Positions 26,890 through 36,073 of a DNA stretch of 64,000 nt are shown here, one piece after another. The notes under the pieces are model-generated. The model was given only the letters and a program-made list of their open reading frames with translations, did no database searches and had not been told where the DNA came from. A program made the translations under genes and the position numbers. The first letter of the stretch is position 1, and each line of letters begins with the position of its first letter. Source of the stretch: Devosia sp. MC521 (GTDB lineage Bacteria; Pseudomonadota; Alphaproteobacteria; Rhizobiales; Devosiaceae); the NCBI RefSeq assembly GCF_014127105.1, contig NZ_CP059902.1, positions 3,532,501 through 3,596,500 on the forward strand, written 5' to 3'.

Positions 26890-27942
26890 TTGTTCCAGAG
26901 CTTGGGTTGGGTTCGTGCTGTCTGGGATTTTGAGGTGGCGCGAAACAACGCAGCCTTCAGCCCCTTTATCGTTCTCGCTTACCGAGGCGAGAGCCTTATC
27001 GGCGCTCTGCCTATGGAACTCGTGAGCACAGGCATGCGTCGTGTCTTAGTGCCCATTGGCTATGCTTTTTCTCAGATATCGAATGCCTTGGTAGCCGCAG
27101 AAGAAGATGCTGAGACCGTGGTCGGACAACTGATCGATGCCACGAAATCAAAAATTTCCAGTGATACGCTGCTCTTCACGAAAGTGCGCAGCGGCTCGTC
27201 ACTCTATAAAGGTCTGCCGGCCGATCACGTAAAAACCGCCGAAACCCTCGGTGCGCCCGTCGCAGAACTATCGGACTATCCTGACTTCGCTGCATATTTT
27301 CGCACGGTAAGGCCGAAAACACGCAAAAACATCCGCAATGCCCGCAATAGGCTCGAACGCGAGGCCACACTCTCCCACCACGTGGTTGATGATGCAGGCC
27401 AACAACTGGCCTTAATCGAAAGAACACTCAGCAGCCGTGACCAACGATTGAAAGAGCAGGGCCTGACGTCGCGCGCTTTCGGCACGCGTCATTTTCAGGA
27501 CTTTTGCGCCAGCCTCGTCGGCAATCCAAATCTTTCAATCACTGGTTTTTCGCTCATTCACGGTCAAAATTTTCTGGCTGAACAATGGGGTTTCACTCAC
27601 GGTGGACGCTATTACGCCTATGTGGCGGCTCGGGACTTTTCCCAGTCAGACGAAAGTCCGGGCAAGATGCACCTCGCCGAAGTCACTCAGGCCTGCGCAG
27701 ACCGCGGGCTGGCCGCCTGTGACCTTGGTATTCCCACCATGCCTTACAAATTAACGTGGGCGACTCATGTCGTGGACGTCCACGATATCGCTATCCCTCT
27801 CACCGCACGCGGCAAGTTGATTGTGCGCGTTTGGGATGTTTGGTTGCGACCAAACCTGAAAGCGCTGGTTTTGCGTACCCCACCGACCCTCCGCGTCAAA
27901 GTCATGCGTTTTTTTGGGCGGAACAAGGACCAAAAACCATAA
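26890..27942 (+). CDS. BcsL/CelD-type GNAT acyltransferase, start unresolved
   Basis: 350 residues from TTG 26890. The GNAT_like BcsL/CelD region is clear: FQSLGWVRAVWDF near the start, PKTRKNIRNARNRLE in the middle and CDLGIPTMPYK late. The coding signal extends upstream to the JmjC-like TGA without ATG, GTG or TTG: the residues before TTG (EAFDRLAPLWLELEQRS) look like the normal family N-terminus. A GTG at 26769 overlaps that TGA (GTGA) in another frame, which stops at 26808; one indel between would join them. So the annotated start is probably too short, or the gene has a frameshift or an unusual start. Confidence 0.65.
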   Translation: MFQSLGWVRAVWDFEVARNNAAFSPFIVLAYRGESLIGALPMELVSTGMRRVLVPIGYAFSQISNALVAAEEDAETVVGQLIDATKSKISSDTLLFTKVRSGSSLYKGLPADHVKTAETLGAPVAELSDYPDFAAYFRTVRPKTRKNIRNARNRLEREATLSHHVVDDAGQQLALIERTLSSRDQRLKEQGLTSRAFGTRHFQDFCASLVGNPNLSITGFSLIHGQNFLAEQWGFTHGGRYYAYVAARDFSQSDESPGKMHLAEVTQACADRGLAACDLGIPTMPYKLTWATHVVDVHDIAIPLTARGKLIVRVWDVWLRPNLKALVLRTPPTLRVKVMRFFGRNKDQKP

Positions 27943-28024
27943 GGATGGCCGAGCTTCCTTGACTCGTTAGGCGCTTTCCCTTAGAGCCAAACTGTTCATC
28001 AGGCATTTGCTCCTGACCAGCCGA

Positions 28025-28056
28025 CCGGGACCCCTAGGGGTATAAAGAGATCCCGG
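28025..28056. other. Nested palindromes in the ffh leader region
   Basis: CCGGGA at 28025-28030 and TCCCGG at 28051-28056 enclose the perfect palindrome CCCCTAGGGG at 28031-28040. The element lies about 105 bp before the ffh start in a 220-bp gap (27943-28162). There is no U-tract, and the sequence does not resemble the 4.5S RNA. It may be an operator or leader hairpin; the function is unknown. Confidence 0.4.
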
Positions 28057-28162
28057 AGGCCAACATCCGCCAGCGCGTTGCGCCCGCGGGTGGGTTTGGT
28101 GTTTGGCTTTTTGGATCTTATCTCTCACAAGGAATTGGCCTTGCGAGTGAAAAGGAACCGGC

Positions 28163-29746
28163 ATGTTCGAGAGCTTAAGCGACCGGCTTGGCAAAATCTT
28201 TGACGGGCTTCGTGGCCGCGGCGCGCTGAATGAAGCGGACGTCGATGCTGCAATGCGCGAAATTCGTCGCGCCCTTATTGAAGCCGACGTTTCGCTTGAA
28301 GTTGTCCGTGCCTTCGTTGAGCAGGTTCGTGAACGCGCTATTGGCGCTGAAGTCACGCGCTCCGTTACCCCGGGCCAGCAAGTCGTCAAGATCGTCAACG
28401 ACGAACTCGTTGCAGTTCTTGGCTCTGACGCTGTCACCATCGATCTTAACGCTCCTGCCCCCGTAACCCTCCTGATGGTTGGTTTGCAGGGTTCGGGTAA
28501 GACCACCACCACCGCCAAGATCGCCAAACGTCTTAAGGACAAGCAGCGCAAGAAAGTGCTGCTGGCTTCGCTCGATACGCGCCGTCCGGCTGCTATGGAG
28601 CAGCTGCGCATCCTTGGCGAACAGGTTGGTGTCGACACTCTTCCAATCGTCTCGAGCGAAACGCCGGTCGAAATCGCGCGTCGCGCTGAACGCGAAGCCC
28701 GCCTCGGCGGCTATGACGTTCTGATCGTCGACACCGCCGGTCGTACGCATATCGACGAGGAACTGATGGTCGAAACGGTCTCCATTAAGGAGACCGTCAA
28801 GCCACACGAGATTCTGCTGGTTGTCGATTCGTTGACCGGTCAGGACGCGATCAACGTCGCCCGCTCATTTGATACCCGTCTCGATATCACCGGTATCGTG
28901 CTGACACGCGTGGATGGCGACGGTCGTGGCGGCGCTGCACTCTCGATGCGTGCAGCAACCGGCAAGCCGATCAAGCTGATCGGTGTTGGCGAAAAGATGG
29001 ATGCCCTCGAGGACTTCCATCCAAGCCGTATCGCTGACCGTATCCTTGGCATGGGCGACATTGTTTCGCTCGTGGAAAAGGCTGCCGAACACGTTACCGC
29101 CGAAGACGCCGCGAAAATGGCGAAGAAGCTCAAGAAGGGCTCCTTTGACCTCGACGATCTGCGCGGCCAGCTTCAGCAGATGAAGAAGATGGGCGGCATG
29201 GGCGGCCTGATGGGCATGATGCCCGGTGCCGGCCAGATGAAAAAGGCTATGGCCAACGCGAACATCGACGAAAAGGTCTTTGATCGCCAGATCGCTATTA
29301 TCAATTCGATGACCGCCAAGGAACGGGCCAACCCGGACCTGCTCAATGCCTCACGTCGCAAGCGTATCGCTGCTGGTGCCGGTGTTGACGTGTCGGAAAT
29401 CAATAAGCTGACCAAACAGCACCGCCAGATGGCGGATATGATGAAAAAAGTCTCCAAGGGCGGCATGGGCGCACTCGGGGGCATGTTTGGGGGCAAGATG
29501 GGCGGAATGCTCGGCGGTATGCCGGACCTGTCCAAAATGGACCCTAAACAGCTTGAAGCCATGGCCCGTCAGGCCGGCATCAATCCCGATCAGCTCAAGG
29601 GCCTGCCCGGGGCTGATCTCCCTGCCCCCAAGGCGCTGCCGACTGACGTCAACGCGCTGCTCAAGTCCTCCGGCGGCCCGGGTCTTCCTGGTCTCGGCGG
29701 CATACCAAAATTCCCAGGCCTGCACGGCTTGGGCAAGAAGAAATAG
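28163..29746 (+). CDS. ffh: Signal recognition particle protein Ffh (SRP54)
   Basis: 527 residues: N domain, G domain with GLQGSGKTTTTAKIA near 108, DTRRPAAMEQL, DTAGRTHIDEELM and TRVDGDGRGGA, then a methionine-rich M domain (about 325-470) that binds 4.5S RNA and signal sequences. A Gly/Met-rich linker and a Pro/Leu-rich C-terminal tail make it longer than the E. coli protein. AAGGAA precedes the ATG. rpsP follows after 27 bp, probably in the same transcript. Confidence 0.98.
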   Translation: MFESLSDRLGKIFDGLRGRGALNEADVDAAMREIRRALIEADVSLEVVRAFVEQVRERAIGAEVTRSVTPGQQVVKIVNDELVAVLGSDAVTIDLNAPAPVTLLMVGLQGSGKTTTTAKIAKRLKDKQRKKVLLASLDTRRPAAMEQLRILGEQVGVDTLPIVSSETPVEIARRAEREARLGGYDVLIVDTAGRTHIDEELMVETVSIKETVKPHEILLVVDSLTGQDAINVARSFDTRLDITGIVLTRVDGDGRGGAALSMRAATGKPIKLIGVGEKMDALEDFHPSRIADRILGMGDIVSLVEKAAEHVTAEDAAKMAKKLKKGSFDLDDLRGQLQQMKKMGGMGGLMGMMPGAGQMKKAMANANIDEKVFDRQIAIINSMTAKERANPDLLNASRRKRIAAGAGVDVSEINKLTKQHRQMADMMKKVSKGGMGALGGMFGGKMGGMLGGMPDLSKMDPKQLEAMARQAGINPDQLKGLPGADLPAPKALPTDVNALLKSSGGPGLPGLGGIPKFPGLHGLGKKK

Positions 29747-29773
29747 ACCAAAACTCGAAACTAGGAACCAATC

Positions 29774-30136
29774 ATGGCACTCAAGATCCGCCTTGCACGC
29801 GCTGGCACCAAGAAGCGCCCTTTCTACCACATCGTTATCGCTGACGCGCGTTCGCCACGCGACGGCCGCTTCATCGAAAAGCTGGGCACCTACAACCCAC
29901 TGCTGAACAAGGACGTTGAAAACCGCATCGTTCTGAACACCGAACGCGCTCAGCACTGGCTGTCCGTTGGTGCGGTTCCAACCGACCGCGTAGAACGTTT
30001 CCTCGACGCAGCAGGCCTCCTGAAGCGCGACGCACGCAACAACCCAAAGAAGGGTGAGCCAGGCGACCGCGCTAAGGAACGCGCAGAGGAAAAGGCAGCT
30101 AAGGAAGCTGCTGTTGCTGAAGGCGCAGCTGAATAA
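29774..30136 (+). CDS. rpsP: 30S ribosomal protein S16
   Basis: 120 residues. The core (1-80) is typical: [42 protein letters not shown] is the S16 signature region, and a further 35-residue Ala/Glu/Lys tail ([15 protein letters not shown]...) follows. In most alphaproteobacteria rpsP is followed by rimM, trmD and rplS; here a tandem hairpin with a U-tract ends the unit, and rplS lies 8.6 kb away. Confidence 0.97.
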   Translation: MALKIRLARAGTKKRPFYHIVIADARSPRDGRFIEKLGTYNPLLNKDVENRIVLNTERAQHWLSVGAVPTDRVERFLDAAGLLKRDARNNPKKGEPGDRAKERAEEKAAKEAAVAEGAAE

Positions 30137-30138
30137 TT

Positions 30139-30197
30139 TTAGTCCTTTTGGACTAAGTTATAAAAAGACCCCGGTGCTCATGGCGCCGGGGTTTTTT
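30139..30197 (+). terminator. Tandem hairpin terminator after rpsP
   Basis: A small hairpin TTAGTCC-TTTT-GGACTAA (30139-30156) is followed by the main stem CCCCGGTGC/GCGCCGGGG (30169-30177, 30183-30191, one G-U pair) and TTTTTT at 30192. The second is a textbook rho-independent terminator for ffh-rpsP. Confidence 0.92.
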
Positions 30198-30216
30198 CTT
30201 TATTCGCACGATATCG

Positions 30217-30465
30217 TTATTCATCAAAAAACGACGCACCCTGGCCTGACGACCAAGTGAACCCTGTCAAGAGGGATCGAGTATTGGAAAGCAACTCTGT
30301 CGTAAAAAGAGATACCTTTTCATCGCCTTCTATCTTGTAAGCTGCGTCCTCAATATTTTTGACGAACCTATGTTCAAATTCTGGGTCAGCTTCAGCTAAT
30401 GATTTCACAAGACATGCAACACGTATGGCAACTCCCTGGCCAATGATTTCTTGTGTGTCAGACAT
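30217..30465 (-). CDS. Small hypothetical protein (82 residues)
   Basis: Not recognised. The chain is acidic with two helical stretches (IGQGVAIRVACLVKSLAEAD and FVKNIEDAAYKIEGDEKVSLF), no signal peptide or membrane segment. A good GGGAG lies 7 nt upstream of the ATG, which argues for a real gene. It sits in AT-richer sequence between the rpsP terminator and the leuB terminator, where rimM-trmD would usually be, so it may be a recent insertion. Confidence 0.55.
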   Translation of the reverse strand: MSDTQEIIGQGVAIRVACLVKSLAEADPEFEHRFVKNIEDAAYKIEGDEKVSLFTTELLSNTRSLLTGFTWSSGQGASFFDE

Positions 30466-30597
30466 AACCTACTCCCAAAATACCTAAGCGAGCTCCACGC
30501 TATTCAAAGCTGGGACACAAGATCAATTCAGAATCGAATATTTCTTCATCCGCGCTGCCGCTTTCACTCAGGTGGCAAAATTAGGTTTGGAGAATGC

Positions 30598-30623
30598 AAA
30601 AACCCCGACATTGCTGCCGGGGT
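30598..30623 (-). terminator. Rho-independent terminator of leuB
   Basis: On the minus strand CCCCG and CGGGG (30618-30622 and 30603-30607) with inner CA/TG pairing close a hairpin followed by TTTTT (30602-30598). It lies about 50 bp after the leuB stop. The remainder of the 207-bp gap to the hypothetical gene shows nothing else. Confidence 0.8.
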
Positions 30624-30672
30624 GTGCTCATGTATCTAAATTATGGAACTCGTTAGCGGAAAAAACTCTCCG

Positions 30673-31776
30673 TTATGCGGCCTTGAGCTTGGCGAGGATT
30701 GCTTCGCCCATTTCCTGGGTGCCGACAACCTTGCAGCCTTCTTGAGCGATGTCGGCTGAACGCAGGCCTTCAGCGAGTACGGCAGCGATAGCGCCTTCGA
30801 CCTTGTCCGCCATCTCGATCATGCCGAAGGAGTAGCGCAGCGCCATGGCGTATGACGCAATCATCGCGATCGGGTTGGCGATGCCCTTGCCAGCGATGTC
30901 TGGAGCCGAGCCATGGACTGGCTCGTACATCGCCTTACGCTTCCCGGTGGACGCATCTGGAGCGCCAAGTGCTGCCGATGGGAGCATGCCGAGCGAACCG
31001 GTGAGCATGGCAGCGACGTCGGAGAGAATATCGCCAAAAAGGTTGTCGGTGACGATAACGTCGAACTGCTTGGGATTGCGGACGAGCTGCATAGCGCAGT
31101 TGTCAGCCAGAATATGATTGAACGCTACGTCGCCAAAATCCTTGGCAACGGTGCGAACGACTTCGTCCCACAACACGCCAGACTTCATGACGTTCTTCTT
31201 GTCAGCCGAGTGGATCTTGTTGCCGCGGGTGCGGGCAAGATCGAAGGCGACGCGTGCAATGCGATCGATTTCGTAGGTTTCGTAAACCTGAGTATCCACG
31301 CCGCGCTTTTGGCCATTGCCCAGATCGATGATTTCCTTCGGCTCGCCGAAGTAAACGCCACCGGTCAGCTCGCGAACGATGAGGATGTCGAGGCCTTCAA
31401 CCAATTCGCGCTTGAGCGCAGAGGCGTCAGCCAGTGCTGGGTAGCAGATCGCTGGACGCAAGTTGGCAAACAGGCCCAAATCCTTGCGCAGACGCAGGAG
31501 AGCAGCTTCTGGGCGCTTGTCGTAAGGGACATTGTCCCACTTCGGACCGCCAACCGCACCAAAGATGACGGCGTCGGCCTTCAATGCCTTTTCCATGTCT
31601 TCTTCGGAGATCGCTTCGCCATGCGCGTCATAAGCGCAACCGCCAGCCAAACCGCGTTCAATCGCGAAGTCCGTCAGACCCGCTTCGTTGGACCAAGCGA
31701 TGATCTTTTCGACCTCAGCCATGATCTCTGTGCCGATGCCGTCACCAGGCAGAAGGAAAAGGGAATGGGCAGCCAT
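30673..31776 (-). CDS. leuB: 3-isopropylmalate dehydrogenase
   Basis: 367 residues, full length. It oxidises and decarboxylates 3-isopropylmalate in leucine synthesis. N-terminal [14 protein letters not shown], substrate-binding [26 protein letters not shown], the metal/substrate [16 protein letters not shown] and NAD-site [14 protein letters not shown] are all seen. GAGGAG lies 11 nt before the ATG. leuD lies 4.3 kb away in the same direction, and leuC is not in the window. Confidence 0.97.
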   Translation of the reverse strand: MAAHSLFLLPGDGIGTEIMAEVEKIIAWSNEAGLTDFAIERGLAGGCAYDAHGEAISEEDMEKALKADAVIFGAVGGPKWDNVPYDKRPEAALLRLRKDLGLFANLRPAICYPALADASALKRELVEGLDILIVRELTGGVYFGEPKEIIDLGNGQKRGVDTQVYETYEIDRIARVAFDLARTRGNKIHSADKKNVMKSGVLWDEVVRTVAKDFGDVAFNHILADNCAMQLVRNPKQFDVIVTDNLFGDILSDVAAMLTGSLGMLPSAALGAPDASTGKRKAMYEPVHGSAPDIAGKGIANPIAMIASYAMALRYSFGMIEMADKVEGAIAAVLAEGLRSADIAQEGCKVVGTQEMGEAILAKLKAA

Positions 31777-31957
31777 ATTGGGATAAACTCCTCAACCGTA
31801 CTCACGGGTACACCTTAGCTTGCACATAGCGCTTTTTTCGACGCTAGCGCAAGCGGCTGCCGCGTTTGCATCCAAAATTCCAGTTTCGCCCGCAGAGTAA
31901 ATTAACAACACGCTAAGACCTACCCACGGATAAATACGGAGATTTTAGGAGGTATCA

Positions 31958-34900
31958 GTGTTTAAGAAATTTTTAGGGCTGTCAGCGCTCGCGCTGATGG
32001 CGGCCATAATTCCTGCCTATGCTCAACCCAACGGCGAGACACCTCGGTGGATGCGCTATGCCAGTATATCGCCAGACGGGGAAACCATCAGTTTCACCTA
32101 TCGTGGGCAGATTTTTGTCGTACCTGCTGATGGCGGGCTCGCCGTTCCGCTCACCACCGCCGGCAATTTTAGCTATGGAGCGATCTGGGCGCCGGACTCA
32201 GAAAGACTTGCCTTTGCCACCGACATCAATGGCAATACCGAGATTTATCTCACCGATTTCAGCGGCACGCTCGAACGACGCACTTGGTCCTCATTTGGCG
32301 AGCAACCATCGAGCTTCTCGCCCGACGGAGAACAGATTCTTTATAGTAGAATAGCTCTCGGAGACGCTGAACGCAGCGTACAGACGGCACTTTCTAGCAA
32401 GCCACAGCTGTTTGCTCAAAGTGTCGAAACCGGCCGCGAAACCCTCGTTCTGCCTAACTACGCCAGCGACGCGCGCTGGAATACAGCGATGGACAAACTC
32501 GCGTATAGTTTCGACCCAGCAGGGGATCGTGCCGAGCGCCAACATCGCGTCACAGCCAATGCGCGACAAATCTATATGTACTCCCCTGCCACCGGGAACC
32601 ACGAGCGGCTTTTCAATGTTGATGGCGTCGATCGCTACAACCCGGTTTGGAGCCCCGACAACAGCGCGATCTATTACCTCGCGGAAGGGACCGGCACGCT
32701 CAATGTCTGGCGCTATTCATTTGCCGATAAGACCGAAGAGCAGGTCACGCAGTTTCACGGCACACAGGTAATCGACCTGTCGATCGCCGATAACGGCATG
32801 CTGGCTTTTATCCACGACGGACGCATCTATACGATTAGCGCGGGAGAGACCGAGCCCCAACCACTTGAGGTGCTGACGCTTGAGCAGCTCGCCAGCTTGG
32901 ATGTGAATGTGCCGCTCCTCGGGAGCGACGAATTTGTCTCATCTCCGGACGGCAATCATTTCGCCATCGCCCGCTATGGCAATATATTTTTGGTCGATAC
33001 GACAGGTAAGGTACAGCAACTAACCGAAACCCCTGAGGAAGAGCGCAACGTAAGCTTTTCACCTGACGGTCAGGCGCTCACTTATGCCAGCGAGCGCGAT
33101 CATCAGTGGGGCCTGTATCGCATTGCATTAACCTCCGCTGGTGCAGGCGAAGGTGAGAGCTTTGTTGAAGAAAAGCTCTATGTCCCCGAGGAAGGGAACG
33201 CATTCCAACCGCTCTACTCCCCAGACGGCTCAAAGATCGCCTTTATCGCGGATCGACGAGAAGTGCAGGTTCTCAATCTAGCAACTAAGGCTGTGACAAA
33301 GCTCTTCGCGCCCAGTGACTATAACTCGTCCTATCGAGAGGATGACATCTGGTTCTCTTGGGCTCCTACATCAGACCAAATCCTAACGCGTTGGCGCACT
33401 ATTGGATCTGGTGGCGACAATTCTAAGGCCGCGGTTGTCCCCGCTGATGGTAGCGCACCGCCACAGCACGTAACACAAGCCCTCAACGTGAGCTTCAATG
33501 GGCAGTGGAGCACCGATGGCAGCCAGATTTTTGTTCAATCGGCAGTTGATACTGCGTGGTCCGCGCAGCTTCACATTGAAACGCTCGACCTGTATCGCAT
33601 TTTCGTTTCGGCGCAGGCGCGCGCAGACTTTATCGACCTCGCCGATGGCACGGTCGATTTTGCTGAGCGCGGCCCGAAACGCTACGTACCAGAAGCGGAG
33701 CGCGCTTCCCGCCTCGAAACACACATCGGAGGCCACCTCGACTACTATTATCTGGAAGCCAATGGTACCGGCTTGATCGGGGTCGATCGCATCGACGACA
33801 CGCACTTTTTGATTCAACGCATAGATTTGGCCGACGGTAGCGCCGAGACGATTCAAATCGTTGAGGCCCCCGGCACTGTTGGCTTTTCTCACGTGGCAGC
33901 AACAGATGTGATCGACTTCAAAGCTGACGATGAGATTGTACGGGTGTCAGTCTACAGCCCCAACGGCACTGAACACATCGCGATCAATCACGTCGCCAGC
34001 TTCAATCTCGACGCTCATAGAAGGGCCGCCTTTGAGCAGGCATGGTCGCACCTGAAGTATAATTTTTACTCAGCAGACCTAGAAGGCCGCGATTGGGATG
34101 CCATTGGCGCGAAGTATCGCTCGTATTTGGGCTCCATCAATTCGACGCGTGAACTTTCGGATCTCGTGCGCGCAATGTATGGCGAGTTGTCTGCATCACA
34201 CCTCTTTTCCAACTCCGTGATATTCGAAGGCAATGTAGCGGGGATTGGGAGTCAGAGCGACGTCCTTGGGGTCTATTTTGACTATGGTTTTGAAGGCCCC
34301 GGTCTACGCGTGGCTGCGCTGCTCCCCGGTGGTCCACTCGACCGCGCCAGCCTGGGCGTAAACGCGGGCGACGTAATCACGAGCATTAATGGCAAGCAAA
34401 TTCCAGACTTGGGCGGAACCGGTCGTCTTCTTGATCGCAACTCAGGCAGAGAGGTGTCGCTCGGTATCGCGAAAGCCAATGGTGAAGACCAACGCACTGT
34501 GAGCGTCCACCCGATCAGCGCCTTCGATGAGTACGAACTCGCCCGCGAACGATGGCGCGATAGCCGCCGTGAGATGGTGAGCCGACTCTCCAACAGCTGT
34601 GTGGTTTATCAGTACGTTCCAGATATGGACGAACCCTCTTACCGCCGCCTCGTTGGCCGTTTGACTGGGATGCGCGATGTCGCCAAGGCAGCGCTTATCG
34701 ACGTGCGTTCGAACGGCGGGGGCAACCTCACCCGCGAATTGATGACACTGCTCAGCGGCGAAGCGTATAGCGTGACTGGTCGCGATGATGGCCCGAAGGT
34801 ACAGGATCCCAACAATCGCTGGATTGGCCCGAGCGCAATTCTGGTGGATAGCTACGGCTATTCGGATGGCACTATGTTCCCTCAGGCCTATCACGACACC

Positions 34901-35176
34901 AAATTGGGGCTCATCGTCGGCGATGCGGTGTTGAACACCGGCACCTATGTCTCGTCCTATAAAAGCAAGATCGTCAGGGGCTTTGAATATGCGATGCCAA
35001 CTTTGCCTATCCGCAATCTCGACGGGCATTTGTATGAAAACAGCATCATTCAGCCAGACATTCACGTGCCGTTTGACCCCAACTCTGTTGGCTTCAATAC
35101 CGACCCGCAGCTCGAGGCCGCCGTGGCCGCTCTGATGGAGCAGATCGGCGCTGACAGCGACTGCCGTCTGCCGTAA
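31958..35176 (+). CDS. Tricorn-like periplasmic S41-family protease
   Basis: 1072 residues from GTG 31958 behind a strong AGGAGG. A signal peptide (KFLGLSALALMAAIIPAYAQ) indicates export. Two WD40-like beta-propeller regions (about 30-330 and 330-690; repeats such as SPDGETISF, SPDGQALTYAS, SPDGSKIAF) precede a PDZ-like region (about 760-850) and the S41 protease domain. Positions match archaeal tricorn: H748 in SASHLF, nucleophile S969 in GYSDGTMFP, E1027. Tricorn degrades peptides; a bacterial periplasmic form may recycle peptides. It has its own terminator. Confidence 0.9.
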   Translation: MFKKFLGLSALALMAAIIPAYAQPNGETPRWMRYASISPDGETISFTYRGQIFVVPADGGLAVPLTTAGNFSYGAIWAPDSERLAFATDINGNTEIYLTDFSGTLERRTWSSFGEQPSSFSPDGEQILYSRIALGDAERSVQTALSSKPQLFAQSVETGRETLVLPNYASDARWNTAMDKLAYSFDPAGDRAERQHRVTANARQIYMYSPATGNHERLFNVDGVDRYNPVWSPDNSAIYYLAEGTGTLNVWRYSFADKTEEQVTQFHGTQVIDLSIADNGMLAFIHDGRIYTISAGETEPQPLEVLTLEQLASLDVNVPLLGSDEFVSSPDGNHFAIARYGNIFLVDTTGKVQQLTETPEEERNVSFSPDGQALTYASERDHQWGLYRIALTSAGAGEGESFVEEKLYVPEEGNAFQPLYSPDGSKIAFIADRREVQVLNLATKAVTKLFAPSDYNSSYREDDIWFSWAPTSDQILTRWRTIGSGGDNSKAAVVPADGSAPPQHVTQALNVSFNGQWSTDGSQIFVQSAVDTAWSAQLHIETLDLYRIFVSAQARADFIDLADGTVDFAERGPKRYVPEAERASRLETHIGGHLDYYYLEANGTGLIGVDRIDDTHFLIQRIDLADGSAETIQIVEAPGTVGFSHVAATDVIDFKADDEIVRVSVYSPNGTEHIAINHVASFNLDAHRRAAFEQAWSHLKYNFYSADLEGRDWDAIGAKYRSYLGSINSTRELSDLVRAMYGELSASHLFSNSVIFEGNVAGIGSQSDVLGVYFDYGFEGPGLRVAALLPGGPLDRASLGVNAGDVITSINGKQIPDLGGTGRLLDRNSGREVSLGIAKANGEDQRTVSVHPISAFDEYELARERWRDSRREMVSRLSNSCVVYQYVPDMDEPSYRRLVGRLTGMRDVAKAALIDVRSNGGGNLTRELMTLLSGEAYSVTGRDDGPKVQDPNNRWIGPSAILVDSYGYSDGTMFPQAYHDTKLGLIVGDAVLNTGTYVSSYKSKIVRGFEYAMPTLPIRNLDGHLYENSIIQPDIHVPFDPNSVGFNTDPQLEAAVAALMEQIGADSDCRLP

Positions 35177-35196
35177 GCAACGATTCCAAAAAGTAA

Positions 35197-35222
35197 AAAA
35201 GGCGCCTCTTGGGGCGCCTTTT
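35197..35222. terminator. Bidirectional terminator between tricorn-like gene and RidA gene
   Basis: AAAAGGCGCC (35197-35206) and GGCGCCTTTT (35213-35222) with a 6-nt loop; T-rich in both directions. It serves the two convergent units. Confidence 0.92.
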
Positions 35223-35244
35223 CATTTTCCGCACTGAGATGCGA

Positions 35245-35640
35245 TCAGCTGTGGCTGGTCGCCGCGCCGATGCGGGCCGTTACTTCGATCTCGATCTTCA
35301 TGCCCTCTTCGATCATCTGCACAATCAGCATGGAAGCGGCCGGACGGATATTCTTGAACACCGGACCCACCGCTGCGACGACTTCATCAACCAACGATCG
35401 GTCAGCGACGTAATAGACAACGCGGACCGTATCCTCGATCGAGGAGCCCACTTCTTTGAGCGCTTTGTCGACGGTGGCCAGGGCGTTCTTGGCCTGCTCG
35501 CCAGCGCTCTCCGGCATGGTCATGGTGGCGTAGTCATAGCCCGTCGTACCGGACACATAGACTGTGTCTTCGTGGCGCACGGCGCGCGAATAGCCAAAGG
35601 TGGCTTCAAAGGGCGAGCCAGTGGAGACGCGCTGCACCAT
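35245..35640 (-). CDS. RidA/YjgF-family protein
   Basis: 131 residues, one YjgF domain. Recognisable blocks are YSRAVRHEDTVYVSGTTG, AGEQAKNALATVDKALKEVGSS and the C-terminal RPAASMLIVQMIEEGMKIEIEV. RidA enzymes deaminate reactive enamines and imines from PLP enzymes, but this subgroup is diverse and the catalytic Arg is not in the canonical context, so the activity is uncertain. It ends the leuD-GNAT-RidA unit, 3 bp after the acetyltransferase stop. Confidence 0.88.
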   Translation of the reverse strand: MVQRVSTGSPFEATFGYSRAVRHEDTVYVSGTTGYDYATMTMPESAGEQAKNALATVDKALKEVGSSIEDTVRVVYYVADRSLVDEVVAAVGPVFKNIRPAASMLIVQMIEEGMKIEIEVTARIGAATSHS

Positions 35641-35643
35641 GGG

Positions 35644-36072
35644 TTAGTCCAATCTCTTGTGAAGGAAGTAACGAGTGTGACCGGGCGGATAGTCTTCTAG
35701 GCGGCCGTATTCAGTGTAGCCAAGCTTTGCGTAAAACCCAGGAGCTTGAAAACTCATCGTGTCTAACCGAATGCCGACACAGAGTCTTTCGCGCGCCAAG
35801 ACCTCTGCCCTATTCATCAAGGCTTCGCCAACACCCTGCCCGCGCAAAGTCGCTGGCAGGTGCAATAGTTCAATCATCATCCAGCCGTAGCTGATGCGGC
35901 CAGTCAGGCCGCCAACAGTGTCGCCGCCGTCGTCTTTTACCGCCAGCACAAATGAAAAAAACGGAGGAGCAAACCGCCCCTCCGTTTTGGAGTCATTGTA
36001 CTGGATAAGACCGCTCAAAATGGTCTGATGAGATGCCCCACTCTGACCTTCTTCTAGAACGATCTGGACCAT
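35644..36072 (-). CDS. GNAT-family N-acetyltransferase
   Basis: 142 residues from ATG 36072, one base after the leuD stop; the frame is open to 36111 within leuD. The acetyl-CoA loop is visible as LPATLRGQGVGEALMNRAE near 75-93, followed by the QAPGFYAKLGYTEYGRLEDYPPGHT strand-helix typical of GNATs that act on small molecules. Substrate is unknown. The position suggests translational coupling to leuD. Confidence 0.9.
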   Translation of the reverse strand: MVQIVLEEGQSGASHQTILSGLIQYNDSKTEGRFAPPFFSFVLAVKDDGGDTVGGLTGRISYGWMMIELLHLPATLRGQGVGEALMNRAEVLARERLCVGIRLDTMSFQAPGFYAKLGYTEYGRLEDYPPGHTRYFLHKRLD

Positions 36073-36073
36073 T

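Noticed and set aside
27943..28162. 4.5S (SRP) RNA gene next to ffh
   Set aside because: The conserved SRP RNA core (the GGAAGG-AGCA tetraloop region) is not present on either strand.
31902..31916. CtrA site before the tricorn-like gene (TTAA-N7-CTAA)
   Set aside because: One half has a mismatch and no second site supports it; such 7-of-8 matches arise often by chance.
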